Positions 13,785-21,374 of a DNA stretch of 24,737 bases are shown here, in pieces. The stretch's first letter is position 1; each line of letters begins with the position of its first letter. Location of the stretch: positions 1-24,737 of the forward strand of contig JAFYBU010000040.1 in NCBI GenBank assembly GCA_017540065.1, read 5' to 3'. The notes beneath the pieces were generated by a model. The model had not been told where the DNA came from, made no database searches, and saw nothing but the letters and a program-made list of their open reading frames with translations. Both the position numbers and the translations under genes were made by a program. Origin of the DNA: Alphaproteobacteria bacterium. GTDB lineage: Bacteria; Pseudomonadota; Alphaproteobacteria; CAAHEQ01; UBA3637.

Positions 13785-14507
13785 TTATGTTGAAGATTTA
13801 GGAAGCCCCGAGTTGTTCGGGGTTTCTTTTTCGCCTGTATCAAGGGCGTGTGATCCGTCACAAAAAGGTTTGTTGTGTGATTTTCCACAGCGACACAACG
13901 CTTGGCGAGCGCGTATTTCATAAGGTTTTTCTTGGTCATCTATAATTTCAATTCCCCCTTTGGCGTAAATGGGACCCATGCAATTCAGGGCAGCATCTTG
14001 TAAAATTTTAATTTGAGGTTGGGCGGGTTCCTCAATAATTTCACCGGTTTGGTTATCAATAATCATCAAACGACCACCGGGGCAAGAAAGTGTTTCTTTG
14101 ATCGCTAATTGATCTGTTTCTTTTTTGCCTTGGCGTACCAAATTCCAAACACGCCCAAACGCATCACAAAAACGCCCAAAAGCACAATACATTTCGTTGT
14201 CCAGTAAGGTAAAGTTAGGGCCTTCCACAGCTTGAGCGTCTTGTGCAAAGGGTTTGTGAGGTGCAGTACAGGTGCCGTCAAAATGCTGACAAATATGCGA
14301 TTCGTCACAAAATGGCATGGTAGAAGAATGTCCGCAACGACACAATTTTGTTGTTTTCCCCTCTGTTTTTAAGAGGTGATTTTGTTTATAGGTCCAATTT
14401 TGAGTAATCGGATCTTTTTCAATGGATGTTTCTTGAATGGGGGCGCGCCCCTCAACAATATAAGGTCCGTTAAAAGAAGCTTTTATTCTGGTTTTAGATT
14501 TTGACAT
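13785..14507 (-). CDS. Twin CDGSH-type iron-sulfur protein
   Basis: A 240-residue protein with two CDGSH 2Fe-2S motifs. The first is CRCGHSSTMPFCDESH (ligands Cys56, Cys58, Cys67, His71), with Glu in place of the usual Gly. The second is CRCGKSHNKPFCDGSH (Cys205, Cys207, Cys216, His220). Between them is a segment with further cysteines (CAFGRFC at 108-114, SCPGGRL at 141-147) and an internal NGPIYAKGGIEI-like repeat (GPYIVEGRAPI near 14-24, GPIYAKGGIEI near 178-188). Such proteins are related to mitoNEET and are thought to handle electrons or Fe-S clusters. The role in bacteria is not settled. The start follows AAGGGAG. Its 3' end encodes the terminator of the convergent fadL gene. Confidence 0.88.
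   Translation of the reverse strand: MSKSKTRIKASFNGPYIVEGRAPIQETSIEKDPITQNWTYKQNHLLKTEGKTTKLCRCGHSSTMPFCDESHICQHFDGTCTAPHKPFAQDAQAVEGPNFTLLDNEMYCAFGRFCDAFGRVWNLVRQGKKETDQLAIKETLSCPGGRLMIIDNQTGEIIEEPAQPQIKILQDAALNCMGPIYAKGGIEIIDDQEKPYEIRARQALCRCGKSHNKPFCDGSHALDTGEKETPNNSGLPKSST
13806..13832 (+). terminator. Rho-independent terminator of fadL paralogue 1, inside the CDGSH gene
   Basis: CCCCGA (13806-13811), a 5-base loop, TCGGGG (13817-13822), then TTTCTTTTT. The stem is GC-rich and the T-run is on the plus strand, so it ends the fadL transcript. It sits in the last 40 bases of the opposing coding sequence, read there as N-S-G-L-P. Confidence 0.85.
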
Positions 14508-14661
14508 TTTTCTCCCTTTCGTTTTTCGAAACTTTGTTTTACCTTAAAAATACACCAAATGCAAGAATATTTTATTAATCATACAACTATCACATGAAAA
14601 AATGACTTGAAATTTTAAGTATTGCGCATCACATAATAATTGTTACGAAGGGGGGAATTAA

Positions 14662-14868
14662 ATGGATTGGATTTCAAAAGGAGTGATAATTTTAATTATT
14701 GTCGGCGGAATGAATTGGGGATTGGTGGGCGCTTTTAATTTTGATTTGATTGCTTTTTTATTCGGGCAAATGACAACGCTCACGCGAATAGTTTATATTT
14801 TGGTGGGATTGTCTTCTGTCTGGGCACTTGTCAGTTCAATTTATCCGACGAACGATTCCGCACAATAA
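14662..14868 (+). CDS. DUF378-family small membrane protein
   Basis: A 68-residue protein with two transmembrane helices (about 6-28 and 38-58). It contains GGMNWGLVGAFNFDLIAFLFG and LTRIVYILVGLSSVWAL, the conserved sequence of the DUF378 (YuzA) family, whose function is unknown. The asparagine and tryptophan in the first helix and the DLIA motif between helices are the family hallmarks. The start follows GAAGGGGGG. A TTGAAA at 14607 and CATAAT at 14632 are possible promoter boxes but the spacing (19 bp) is long. The stop is 2 nt from that of the convergent glycosylase-like gene. Confidence 0.85.
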   Translation: MDWISKGVIILIIVGGMNWGLVGAFNFDLIAFLFGQMTTLTRIVYILVGLSSVWALVSSIYPTNDSAQ

Positions 14869-14870
14869 GG

Positions 14871-15524
14871 TTATAAGTTTTTTTCCAAAAAGGCGTGAAA
14901 CGCTTTTAAATCGGCCCAAGCCTGCTTTTTATAATTTTCATTTTTAATTAAAAAATTGGGGGCAAATGTGGCAAATACGGGAATTTTTTGATATTCTCCA
15001 TGCTTGTTTCTGATTTGTCCCAACGTTGTTCCCGTCAATGCGCGCGTGACAGTCATCCCAAATCCCAACAAAACTTTGGGATTTACGGCCTGAATTCGTT
15101 TTTGTAACAAAGAAAATCCTTCTTGTATTTCCGTGTTTGTCAACAAGCGTGCACCCGGGGGGCGCCATGGGCTTAAATAGGTAACGTATGTTTGAATTTG
15201 TGTGTCCAACTGGATGGCGGCCAGCATTTTCTTTAACAAATCTCCTTCCGGACCGGACAAAGGAATTCCGGACCTGTCTTCGGCCGCAGAGGGAGCCTCT
15301 AATACACACATAACTTTTGCCGGTATAACGCCCGCGCCCCCCAAAGGATGGGTTGCCGTTACGCTTAAACCGCTTTTGGATACGGCCAAAGACTTATCCA
15401 GTTTTTTCAAATCAACGGGACTCTTTTTGGGGGAAGAAAGCGTTGTTAAAGGACGGGGCTTTTCATCACATAGATGACGAATTCCCATTTGTTGCATCCA
15501 AGATAATTTTTGAAAAATGTTCAT
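14871..15524 (-). CDS. Uracil-DNA glycosylase family 4-like protein, with key residues changed
   Basis: A 217-residue protein of the UDG superfamily, family 4 type. Recognisable motifs are VMCVLEAPSAAEDRSGIPLS (71-90, normally GEAPG-x-x-ED), the alphaproteobacterial SPWRPPGAR (118-126), and PKVLLGFGMTVTRALTG (149-165). Differences from working enzymes are clear. The Fe-S cysteine set is missing: only Cys19 and Cys73 are present. The motif 2 region, usually (F/Y)HPAYLL, reads FAPNFLI (187-193), so the conserved His is Ala188. It may have lost glycosylase activity, or act on another substrate. It is divergent from the TPR gene across 60 bp and has only a weak ribosome site. Confidence 0.75.
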   Translation of the reverse strand: MNIFQKLSWMQQMGIRHLCDEKPRPLTTLSSPKKSPVDLKKLDKSLAVSKSGLSVTATHPLGGAGVIPAKVMCVLEAPSAAEDRSGIPLSGPEGDLLKKMLAAIQLDTQIQTYVTYLSPWRPPGARLLTNTEIQEGFSLLQKRIQAVNPKVLLGFGMTVTRALTGTTLGQIRNKHGEYQKIPVFATFAPNFLIKNENYKKQAWADLKAFHAFLEKNL

Positions 15525-15584
15525 TTTTACTTGCTCTTTTATGAAAATAACTATACCATAATAGAAAGAAAAAAGGAAGTATTT

Positions 15585-17255
15585 ATGAAAAAAAGATTAT
15601 GGATTTATCCCGCTCTTTGTTTGGTTTTGGGAATAGTGATTTCCGGGTATTTCAAAAAAGAAACATCTCCCTCCAGTACGGATTTGAAAGATTTATGGAT
15701 CAGCCAACGTTTGTTGCCTGAAAAAATTCCTGTGGATGCGTATTTAACCGGAAATATTGCGCGTGGAAACAAAGACTTATTGCGCGCCATCAAAGCATAT
15801 AAAAAAGTTTTGGAACAAGATCCCAAAAATGAAAGTTTGTTGGAAAGCGTTTATTTGTTTGCAATGATTCAAGGGGTTCCGGAAGAAGTTATTCCTTATT
15901 TATCTGATATTCACAATGATAAAATGTTTTCAGATTATTTGGAAATAGCAAACAATTTTAAAAAGGGTGATACCCAAAAAGCGTTGATCTTATTGCAACA
16001 AAAAAAAGGAAAAGAAACAGATGCCCTTTTATCGCCTTTGATTCGGGCATGGATTTACGCACAAAAACAAGATGAAAAAGCAGCTGTATCTGAAATTAAT
16101 TTATTGAAGGCAAAACCCTTTATGGCCGGATATCAAAAAGTTTTATTGGGACATTATTTCCATGATGATGATTTAATTCAAAAAGGAATCAATCAAATGG
16201 GGGATCATGATTTGGCCGCTGTCGGATATTTTCCTTTGTTGAAAAATACGATTGTGAAAATCGGAAATTGGGAACAATCAGCCCTGAATAAAAAATACAA
16301 CGAATTGATGAACACGTATCAGGCCACGGCAAATTTATTGTGGCAAATCGGACAGACAGAAATAACCCCTGAAAAAGGATTGGCCGAAACATTTTATTTG
16401 ATGTCGGCAACAGGTGGCGGTGGTCGTTTAAGCCGGGAAGAAGCTTTGGCTTTGAACAGCATTTCTTTGTTACTGCAACCAGATAAACAAATGGCGTTGG
16501 TTTGGGGGGCCGAATTATCCGAAGGGCTGCAATTACCTCAGGTGGCGCTGTCTTATTATCAACGGTTAAAGTTCTATTCTGCCACTTTGGAATTTAAACA
16601 AGCAACAAATTTGATATTGATGGAAAGGGAAAAAGAAGGGTTGGAAAAATTAGAAGCGTTGGAAAAAACGAACACTAAAAATGTCCCTTTATTGACATTG
16701 ATGGGGGAGGTTTATCAGCATCAAAAACAAAATGAAAAAGCGTTGCGTGTTTACAATCGTTTGATTCCGTTGTTGGAAGAACGCCCACAAAACGGTCCGT
16801 TGATTCGTGCCTATGTGGCCAGAGGGTCGTTATATGGAACAAGAGAAAGCGAGAAAATGTTATCGGATTTGAAACGGGCGCAGGCGCTGGATCCTGAAAA
16901 CCCGATGTTGTTAAATGATCTGGGGTATCACCAATTGGAAATGGGAGATATTGAATCAGGATTTGAATTGGTTCAAAAAGCACATACTAAAAAACCGAAC
17001 AACCCGTATATTTTGGACAGTTTAGCTTTTGGGCATTTGAAAAAAAAGAATGCATATTTGGCCTTGCCGTTAGCTGAACGTGCGGTGGATTTGATGCCCC
17101 AAAGTGCCTTGATTAACGCGCATTTGGGTGACATTTATGCAGAATTGGGTCGTCACCGTGAAGCCGGGTTCCAATATAAAAAGGCGCTGGATTTGGAAGT
17201 TGATTTGACGGATGATTTAAAAAAAGAACTGACACAAAAATTGAAAAAAAGTTAA
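15585..17255 (+). CDS. Signal-anchored tetratricopeptide-repeat protein
   Basis: A 556-residue protein. The N-terminus MKKRLWIYPALCLVLGIVIS is an uncleaved anchor or signal peptide, so the repeats probably face the periplasm. TPR units are spread along the length. The best are the last three, NPMLLNDLGYHQLEMGDIES, PYILDSLAFGHLKKKNAYLA and ALINAHLGDIYAELGRHREA, the well-known C-terminal triplet of a widely conserved alphaproteobacterial TPR protein of unknown function. The ATG at 15585 is chosen because it follows AAGGAAG and begins a signal sequence; an upstream in-frame ATG at 15510 lies inside the divergent gene. It is followed after 15 bp by an outer-membrane protein gene, probably in one operon, suggesting an envelope role. 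Confidence 0.85.
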   Translation: MKKRLWIYPALCLVLGIVISGYFKKETSPSSTDLKDLWISQRLLPEKIPVDAYLTGNIARGNKDLLRAIKAYKKVLEQDPKNESLLESVYLFAMIQGVPEEVIPYLSDIHNDKMFSDYLEIANNFKKGDTQKALILLQQKKGKETDALLSPLIRAWIYAQKQDEKAAVSEINLLKAKPFMAGYQKVLLGHYFHDDDLIQKGINQMGDHDLAAVGYFPLLKNTIVKIGNWEQSALNKKYNELMNTYQATANLLWQIGQTEITPEKGLAETFYLMSATGGGGRLSREEALALNSISLLLQPDKQMALVWGAELSEGLQLPQVALSYYQRLKFYSATLEFKQATNLILMEREKEGLEKLEALEKTNTKNVPLLTLMGEVYQHQKQNEKALRVYNRLIPLLEERPQNGPLIRAYVARGSLYGTRESEKMLSDLKRAQALDPENPMLLNDLGYHQLEMGDIESGFELVQKAHTKKPNNPYILDSLAFGHLKKKNAYLALPLAERAVDLMPQSALINAHLGDIYAELGRHREAGFQYKKALDLEVDLTDDLKKELTQKLKKS

Positions 17256-17270
17256 ACGAAAGGAAAAACA

Positions 17271-18002
17271 ATGAAAATTTTAACAATAGGTTTTCTTTCT
17301 TTTTTGGCTTTGCCTGTAATGGCAAATGAAATCACATCCCCTTTTTATTTACCGGAATTGGGGCATGTTCAAAGTAAAACAACCGGGCATTATGCTAAAA
17401 ATAAACGTAAAACAATGCCCCGCATGTATCAACGCACATTAGGACAAGAATTGGCCGTTGGCTTAGGGGGAGGGTTTGCCGCATTGGTTGCAGGGGATTT
17501 GAATTGGATAAAACAAAACGGTTCTTTTCCGCACACCAAGGGATATTCTGCCGGATTAAAGGGGCAATGGGAAGTGGGTGGGATTTTAACCCAACTTTCC
17601 ACGTGGTATCATCAAACAACAAATGTTTTCTTTGAACCGCGTCGTCAAATGGATGCCCAAGTACGCTTGGGGAAAAAGCTGCAAAAAATGACTCCTTATA
17701 TCAATTTATACGGAAAATTTCCGATGAATGCACGCCCCCAATTTAATGATCCTGTATATCGCGGAGATGTAGGTGTTTTTCAACCTGTCAATGATAAAAT
17801 GACATTAGATACAACGTTGTATTTGAAATATGATAAGAATATCAAAGAACGCTCTTACGGAATTCGCGGAGAACTTTCTTACATGGCCACATCATGGCTT
17901 GCTTTTGGTGTTGAAGGTGAATGGCAAGCACGCGGGCATGCAAAATCAAACACTAAAACGTATCATCAATCCATTGGGATAAAAACAACGATTTCTTTTT
18001 AA
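17271..18002 (+). CDS. Putative outer-membrane beta-barrel protein
   Basis: A 243-residue protein. Signal peptide MKILTIGFLSFLALPVMA precedes NEITSPFYLPELGHV. The body has alternating aromatic and polar residues as in membrane strands (for example YLKYDKNIKERSYGIRGELS) and ends TTISF with a C-terminal Phe, the usual signal for BAM-dependent barrels. About 8 to 10 strands would fit the length. I do not recognise a specific family; the start (TSPFYLPELGHVQSKTT) resembles a group of alphaproteobacterial barrel proteins of unknown role. It follows GAAAGGA, 15 bp after the TPR gene. Its stop shares TTAA with the convergent Sel1 gene. Confidence 0.75.
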   Translation: MKILTIGFLSFLALPVMANEITSPFYLPELGHVQSKTTGHYAKNKRKTMPRMYQRTLGQELAVGLGGGFAALVAGDLNWIKQNGSFPHTKGYSAGLKGQWEVGGILTQLSTWYHQTTNVFFEPRRQMDAQVRLGKKLQKMTPYINLYGKFPMNARPQFNDPVYRGDVGVFQPVNDKMTLDTTLYLKYDKNIKERSYGIRGELSYMATSWLAFGVEGEWQARGHAKSNTKTYHQSIGIKTTISF

Positions 18003-19387
18003 AAGAAATTAAGAATGTTGGCTTTCTTTTCCGTTTTTTCTTCCGGTGATTTTTCCAACGTTTTCATCAATTCTCTTCCGGCGTCTAATTCTTCTTTTGT
18101 GGCGCTTTGTTCTACCAGGTTCAAGGCATTTTGGATTAATCCGTTCAAAATGGGATTTTGCTCTTTTTGGGCTATTTTTAACCAGGCATAGCAGCTGGCG
18201 GCATCTGGTTGAGAAATTCCTTGACCTTCACAATACATTTTGGCTAATTGATATTCGGCATAGGAATCACCGGCTTCTGCGCCTTTTTTATACCAATTAA
18301 ACGCTTCCGTTAAATCGGCCAAACGTGTTTTGTACAAATCCCCCAAATACCCGTATGCAGTTGTTTTTCCTTTGTGACCGATTGCATCAATTTTTCTGAC
18401 CAATTCGTCAGCGTTTTGATAAGCAATGGCTTCATCCACCATTTTGGTTGTAATGCCGTATTTTTTCCCGTTTTGGGGTAAATATCCTTCTGAGATCAGC
18501 AAATCTTGCAAGGATTGAGCATCATTAAACCCGGGAATTTGTGGAATTTGTGTTTCTTCTTTTTCCTTTGAAGAAACGCTTTCTTCTGCGGGGATGGGTT
18601 TCCATGACCGAACAGAAGTTTGTTGTGCAGCCAAAACTTTTGTATCCAATCCTTCTTCCAAAGCGTCACGTTTTTCTTTAGCTCTGCGTCCGATTTCATC
18701 AATGTTATAAGCAGCAATGATGCTGTACCAACTGTATGCTTTTGCGGCATTTTTTAACCGTTGATTTGCCATATAAATATCGGCCAGTTCAATTTGTGCC
18801 AAAACATACCCCTGATTGGCGGAACGTGTCATCCATTTTAACGCTTCCGTATAATCTTGAGGAACGCCACGCCCTTCAAGATAAAGCTTTGCCAAAGCAT
18901 ATTGTGCTTTCATATTTCCACTTAATGCAGAAAGCAGATAATATCCGTAGGCATAATTTAAGTTGGGTTCAACATTTGTTCCGAAGGCATAGGCTTGCCC
19001 TAACATAAAGGCAGCATCACTTTCGCCTGCGTGAGTGGCCTTTTTTAATAAGGCAATTGCTTTTTTGGGATCCGGCGGTACTTGGGCAGAACCGTTTAAC
19101 AACATTTTTCCCAATTCGGCGGTGGCCGGAAAGTAATAACCGGAATCAGCCGCTTGAAACAAGGAAAATGCCCGCGCTTCATTTTGGGGAGCACCTAATC
19201 CTTCCTGGTAAAGCTTTCCTAAATAATAATTGGCGGCAGGATCCCCTTCGTTTGCCAAGTAATTAAATTCGGCAAAAGCGGTCGGGTATTGTTTATATTG
19301 ATATGCCAAAACACCTTCAATTAAGCCAGCTTGTGCTTGACTTGCCAAACAGGTTGTGATTCCTAAAATAAAAAGTATTTTTTTCAT
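17999..19387 (-). CDS. Secreted Sel1-repeat protein
   Basis: A 462-residue protein with signal peptide MKKILFILGITTCLASQAQA. The mature part has a series of about 36-residue Sel1-like helical repeats: AANYYLGKLYQEGLGAPQNE, ATAELGKMLLNGSAQVPPD, DAAFMLGQAYAFGTNVEPN, AQYALAKLYLEGRGVPQDY and, after a linker rich in Glu, Lys and Ser, AYGYLGDLYKTRLADLTEA and YAEYQLAKMYCEGQGISQ. Such repeats bind partner proteins or hold envelope complexes together. The charged linker (about residues 255-285) splits the repeats into two blocks. It is convergent with the barrel gene (4-nt shared stop). The start follows GGGG in AAAAGGGGTTAAA. Confidence 0.85.
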   Translation of the reverse strand: MKKILFILGITTCLASQAQAGLIEGVLAYQYKQYPTAFAEFNYLANEGDPAANYYLGKLYQEGLGAPQNEARAFSLFQAADSGYYFPATAELGKMLLNGSAQVPPDPKKAIALLKKATHAGESDAAFMLGQAYAFGTNVEPNLNYAYGYYLLSALSGNMKAQYALAKLYLEGRGVPQDYTEALKWMTRSANQGYVLAQIELADIYMANQRLKNAAKAYSWYSIIAAYNIDEIGRRAKEKRDALEEGLDTKVLAAQQTSVRSWKPIPAEESVSSKEKEETQIPQIPGFNDAQSLQDLLISEGYLPQNGKKYGITTKMVDEAIAYQNADELVRKIDAIGHKGKTTAYGYLGDLYKTRLADLTEAFNWYKKGAEAGDSYAEYQLAKMYCEGQGISQPDAASCYAWLKIAQKEQNPILNGLIQNALNLVEQSATKEELDAGRELMKTLEKSPEEKTEKKANILNFF

Positions 19388-19409
19388 TTTAACCCCTTTT
19401 GTTTTTTTT

Positions 19410-19439
19410 AGTGTATCATAAAGAAAAGATAAAAAGCAA
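19410..19439 (-). promoter_or_regulatory. Predicted promoter of the Sel1-repeat gene
   Basis: On the minus strand TTGCTT (19439-19434), an 18-bp spacer and TACACT (19415-19410), about 22 bp before the start codon. Confidence 0.35.
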
Positions 19440-19443
19440 GTTC

Positions 19444-20325
19444 TTATTTCAAGTAAGTTGTTGGATCAACAGGTTTTGTTTTGTAACGAACCTCAAAGTG
19501 AAGTTGCGGGGTGGTGACGCCGCCTGTTTTTCCGACCGTTCCGATGGCTTGTTTTGCCTTCACAGTTGCTCCTTTTTTGACCGTAATTTTATCAGCATGA
19601 GCATAAGCCGTAAACCAACCGCCGTCGTGTTTTAATAAAATTAAATTGCCGTATCCTTTCAAATCATTTCCGGCATAAGCCACCGTTCCTGATTCGGCCG
19701 CCAAAATAGGCGTACCGGCCTTTGCAGCAATGTTAATACCGTCGTTGTGAACGCCGGATTTTGTGGTCCCGAAGCTTTCGATAATTTTGCCGGAAATGGG
19801 ACGATAAAAACGTTTACTTTGCGCAGATTTTGGCACCTGTATAGCCTGTTTTGTGGGGGTATTTTTGGCTTTTTTCTCGGGCGGATTTAAGGCGGTTTTC
19901 CCCTTTGACGATGTGGATGAGGAGGCTTTGGTAGTCGTTGTAGAAGAGGCGGAAGAAGTCGTCACTGTTGTTCCTGCGTCATCCCATGATTTTACAACCA
20001 AAACCTGTCCCGGTTTTAAGGTATAAGGGGGCTTGATATTATTTTGACGTGCCACATCTGTCACGTTAGAATCAAATTTTCTGGCGATAGAATACAGGGT
20101 GTCCCCTTTGCGAACGGTGTACGTTTTTTTCTGTGGGATTTTCAAAAGTTGTCCGACTTTGATTGTATAGGGGGCGGACAAATTATTTTCTTGGATTAAG
20201 GCGCGCAAAGGAACATTCTTTTTTTTGGCAATGGAATACAGGGTATCCCCCCGGCGCACACGCACCGTGGACGAACATCCGGCCAGCAAAATCATTAAAG
20301 CAAAAACGATGATCCCCTTCTTCAT
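19444..20325 (-). CDS. nlpD: NlpD-like lipoprotein: two LysM domains and a degenerate LytM (M23) domain
   Basis: A 293-residue lipoprotein. Lipobox MILLAGC puts lipidation on Cys17. LysM domains occupy about 21-64 (VRRGDTLYSIAKKKNV) and 69-112 (VRKGDTLYSIARKFDS), binding peptidoglycan. A Ser/Thr/Lys-rich linker at 118-165 leads to an M23 domain (about 180-290). The Zn-ligand positions are changed: NDGIN (194-198) where active enzymes have H-x-G-x-D, and QLH (274-276) where they have H-x-H. So it is more likely an amidase activator for cell separation, as NlpD and EnvC are, than an enzyme. His193 could substitute in a shifted site. The ribosome site is weak (AAAGAA). Confidence 0.85.
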   Translation of the reverse strand: MKKGIIVFALMILLAGCSSTVRVRRGDTLYSIAKKKNVPLRALIQENNLSAPYTIKVGQLLKIPQKKTYTVRKGDTLYSIARKFDSNVTDVARQNNIKPPYTLKPGQVLVVKSWDDAGTTVTTSSASSTTTTKASSSTSSKGKTALNPPEKKAKNTPTKQAIQVPKSAQSKRFYRPISGKIIESFGTTKSGVHNDGINIAAKAGTPILAAESGTVAYAGNDLKGYGNLILLKHDGGWFTAYAHADKITVKKGATVKAKQAIGTVGKTGGVTTPQLHFEVRYKTKPVDPTTYLK

Positions 20326-20349
20326 AAGTTCTTTTTAACACTTTTTTTT

Positions 20350-20390
20350 GAAAAAAACAAGAAAAAACCGAGGTTATGAAAACCTCGGTT
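20350..20390 (-). terminator. Rho-independent terminator of the thioredoxin-fold gene
   Basis: AACCGAGGTT (20366-20375) and AACCTCGGTT (20381-20390) form a 10-bp stem with a 5-base loop. On the minus strand the stem is followed by TTTT-C-TTG-TTTTTTT. It stands 24 bp after the stop codon of the DsbA-like gene. Confidence 0.9.
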
Positions 20391-20413
20391 CCCCCTTTTT
20401 TCGAAATAGGTGC

Positions 20414-21259
20414 TTATTTCTTTTCGTTGGAGGCTTTTACAGCTTTTTCCAAATTTTCACCTAATAAAGCACCCGGATTGATTTTGCCATCCACAATCAA
20501 CATCGGCACGCCGTTAATGTTCAATTTTTCGGCATACTTTCTGTTGGCGGCCAACTTGGCACGAATCTTTTCGCCATTGGCATCAGCTTTTAATTTCTTT
20601 GTATCCAATTTCAAGCCTTCACCCAATTTCACCAAAGCGGCTTCATCCAAATGACCTTGTGCATTTCCGACAGCTTCATGCATTTGAGCATATTTGCCTT
20701 GTTCGCCGGCAGCTAACACATAACGGGCAATTGTTTCAGAAGCTTCACCAAAAATCGGTGTGTCAATTGGGATCCAACGAATGTTCTTTGCACGTTTAAC
20801 GGCTTCGCGCATTTCTTTGTTGGTCTTTTTGCACCATCCGCATTGGTGATCAAAAAATTCAATGATAACGAACTTACCGTTAGTGTTACCCAAAGAATAG
20901 TTTGTTTTGTCGTTGACGATTTCTGCGATCAATTCGGCAGGAGCAACAGCCAATTCTGCGGGTTTTCCGCGACCGGCTCTTTGTTTCTTTTCCAAATCTC
21001 TGTAGAAACGTTCAACAGAATCGATGATAACTTTTGGATTTTGGTTGATATAAGCGGTTAATTTTTCATTCATTTTGGCTTCACTGCAACCACAGCCCAA
21101 ACGACCGGCGATAAAACCGACCACACCGGCAACAACCAAAGCGGCCACTAATTTTTTGCCGCAGCCGCAACCACAACCGCATCCACAAGAACAAGTCCCT
21201 TCTTTTTCTTCGGAAGCGGGCTTTTCTTTATGTAATACTCTTTTTAATTTTTTAATCAT
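20414..21259 (-). CDS. Membrane-anchored DsbA-family thioredoxin-fold protein with N-terminal Cys-Gly repeat
   Basis: A 281-residue protein in four parts. Residues 1-22 are basic and acidic, cytoplasmic. Residues 23-34 are a Cys-Ser-(Cys-Gly)5 run with six cysteines. A transmembrane helix (about 36-53) follows, then GCGC (Cys56 and Cys58). The periplasmic part has a helical stretch and a DsbA-type thioredoxin fold with active site CGWC (140-143) in FFDHQCGWCKKTN and cis-proline 252 in NGVPMLIV. It likely oxidises or isomerises disulfides in the envelope. The (Cys-Gly)n motif before the membrane helix is unusual and suggests metal binding or electron passage. The start follows AAGGAG, and a strong terminator ends it. 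Confidence 0.88.
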   Translation of the reverse strand: MIKKLKRVLHKEKPASEEKEGTCSCGCGCGCGCGKKLVAALVVAGVVGFIAGRLGCGCSEAKMNEKLTAYINQNPKVIIDSVERFYRDLEKKQRAGRGKPAELAVAPAELIAEIVNDKTNYSLGNTNGKFVIIEFFDHQCGWCKKTNKEMREAVKRAKNIRWIPIDTPIFGEASETIARYVLAAGEQGKYAQMHEAVGNAQGHLDEAALVKLGEGLKLDTKKLKADANGEKIRAKLAANRKYAEKLNINGVPMLIVDGKINPGALLGENLEKAVKASNEKK

Positions 21260-21327
21260 TTAATTTCTCCTTATATTTTTTTGGAACACAAATCTTTTCT
21301 ACCACAGATTTTTTCAAATTGCAACAC

Positions 21328-21367
21328 TAAAAATAAAAAAAATAAGGGGCACGATTCCAAGCCCCTT
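21328..21367 (-). terminator. Rho-independent terminator of fadL paralogue 2
   Basis: AAGGGGC (21344-21350) pairs with GCCCCTT (21361-21367) around a 10-base loop. On the minus strand it is followed by ATTTTTTTTATTTTT. It lies 8 bp after the fadL stop codon. Confidence 0.85.
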
Positions 21368-21374
21368 TTCCTTT

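Noticed and set aside
15510..15584. An upstream start for the TPR protein
   Set aside because: It overlaps the divergent UDG-like gene start, lacks a ribosome site and would place a hydrophilic leader before the signal anchor.
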